The translations under genes and the position numbers were made by a program. Of a stretch of 48,924 bases of DNA, positions 48,790-48,924 are shown in pieces (the stretch's first letter is position 1; every line of letters begins with the position of its first letter). This stretch comes from a bacterium. Lineage in GTDB: Bacteria; Sysuimicrobiota; Sysuimicrobiia; Sysuimicrobiales; Segetimicrobiaceae. The stretch covers positions 1 to 48,924 of the forward strand of contig DATGFS010000037.1 of assembly GCA_035308905.1 (NCBI GenBank), in the 5' to 3' direction. The notes under the pieces are model-generated. The model did not search any database. It was not told the origin of the DNA and was given only the letters and a program-made list of their open reading frames with translations.

Positions 48790-48800
48790 ACTGGTCCAGT
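48790..48800. repeat. 11-bp palindrome near the IS end
   Basis: ACTGGTCCAGT is symmetric about its central T. It lies between the tRNA-Asn promoter and the transposase stop, so it is probably part of the element's terminal transposase-binding region. Confidence 0.45.
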
Positions 48801-48822
48801 AGATCCGAAAGACTTTGCCTCC

Positions 48823-48924
48823 TCATGAGCGTGTGGCAGGCTGCGCCGCCTTCCAGCGGCGGATGTACTCGTTCGGAGTCAGGTAGCCGAGCGCCTGGTG
48901 CGGCCGGACGTTGTTATAGGTCTC
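48823..48924 (-). mobile_element. IS3/IS481-type transposase, C-terminal fragment (truncated by window edge)
   Basis: The last 33 residues of a transposase read in from the window edge and end TGA at 48823. The motif YNNVRPHQALGYLTPNEYIR is the conserved end of the DDE integrase core (rve_3) in IS3- and IS481-type elements. It differs from the transposase tail at base 1, so the two edges belong to different elements. Confidence 0.88.

Noticed and set aside
1-48924. Integrated prophage or defence island
   Set aside because: No phage structural, integrase (beyond IS tails), restriction or other defence genes were recognised; gene content is metabolic and housekeeping.

Overview
The window is a very GC-rich, tightly packed bacterial chromosome segment: about 46 protein genes, 3 tRNA genes, almost no free space, and many ATGA, GTGA and TTGA stop/start overlaps. 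Sigma70-type promoters (TTGACA-17-TACAAT and relatives), tRNA genes with encoded CCA, FabI, a fused heme A synthase/heme O synthase, many peptide-type ABC importers and high GC suggest a soil or sediment member of the terrabacterial radiation (Chloroflexota, Sysuimicrobiota/CSP1-3, Armatimonadota or similar). That placement is inference; no rRNA or other phylogenetic marker is present. Both edges lie inside the 3' ends of two different IS transposases, which suggests an assembly contig broken at repeated elements.

Layout. 1-250: IS end and tRNA-Arg. 0.3-5.8 kb (minus): importer module 1 (binding protein, two permeases) followed by a two-domain VOC protein and an acetamidase/formamidase. 5.87 kb: tRNA-Ser. 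6.0-13.5 kb (minus): a seven-gene probable operon with an L-fuconate dehydratase-like enolase, a FAH-family enzyme, an LLM flavin oxidoreductase, a RutB-like cysteine hydrolase and importer module 2. 13.7-15.5 kb: small membrane protein, methyltransferase, acetyltransferase. 15.5-19.3 kb (minus): coupled DUF72, DUF309 and DUF255 genes. 19.3-19.7 kb: the only gene-free stretch over 300 bases, with two DnaA-box-like sites. 19.7-24.8 kb (minus): importer module 3 with an M20 N-carbamoyl-type amidohydrolase and a DUF1844 protein. 24.9-29.0 kb (minus): aconitase, URO-D-family protein, PLP dehydratase. 29.1-31.7 kb (minus): a non-canonical NRAMP transporter coupled to a soluble MgtE-like sensor. 31.8-34.4 kb: inositol-phosphatase family, HAD nucleotidase, M24 peptidase. 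34.5-36.8 kb: nth, fabI and mutY. 36.8-41.7 kb: secreted propeller, gamma-glutamyltransferase-like enzyme, ndk, secreted M28 peptidase. 41.8-43.9 kb: Fsr-like MFS pump plus a Tat-exported dienelactone-hydrolase-like protein without its catalytic residues. 44.0-46.5 kb: ctaA-ctaB fusion and a thioredoxin-like protein. 46.6-48.5 kb: small proteins, nucleotidyltransferase, secreted-repeat protein. 48.66 kb to the end: tRNA-Asn and an IS end.

How it fits together. The left half looks like a scavenging region: three binding-protein/permease sets, none with its own ATPase, each next to a different amide or ureido hydrolase and, in module 2, to sugar-acid enzymes. The right half is housekeeping: fatty-acid synthesis, base excision repair, nucleotide metabolism and heme A biosynthesis.

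Best candidates for something new: (1) the NRAMP-related transporter with a DAGG/AP signature coupled to a channel-less MgtE sensor with PRC-barrel and CBS domains; (2) the exported dienelactone-hydrolase pseudoenzyme coupled to an Fsr-like pump; (3) the LLM oxidoreductase/RutB-like hydrolase pair inside a sugar-acid operon; (4) an IS end that may donate the -35 box of tRNA-Asn.
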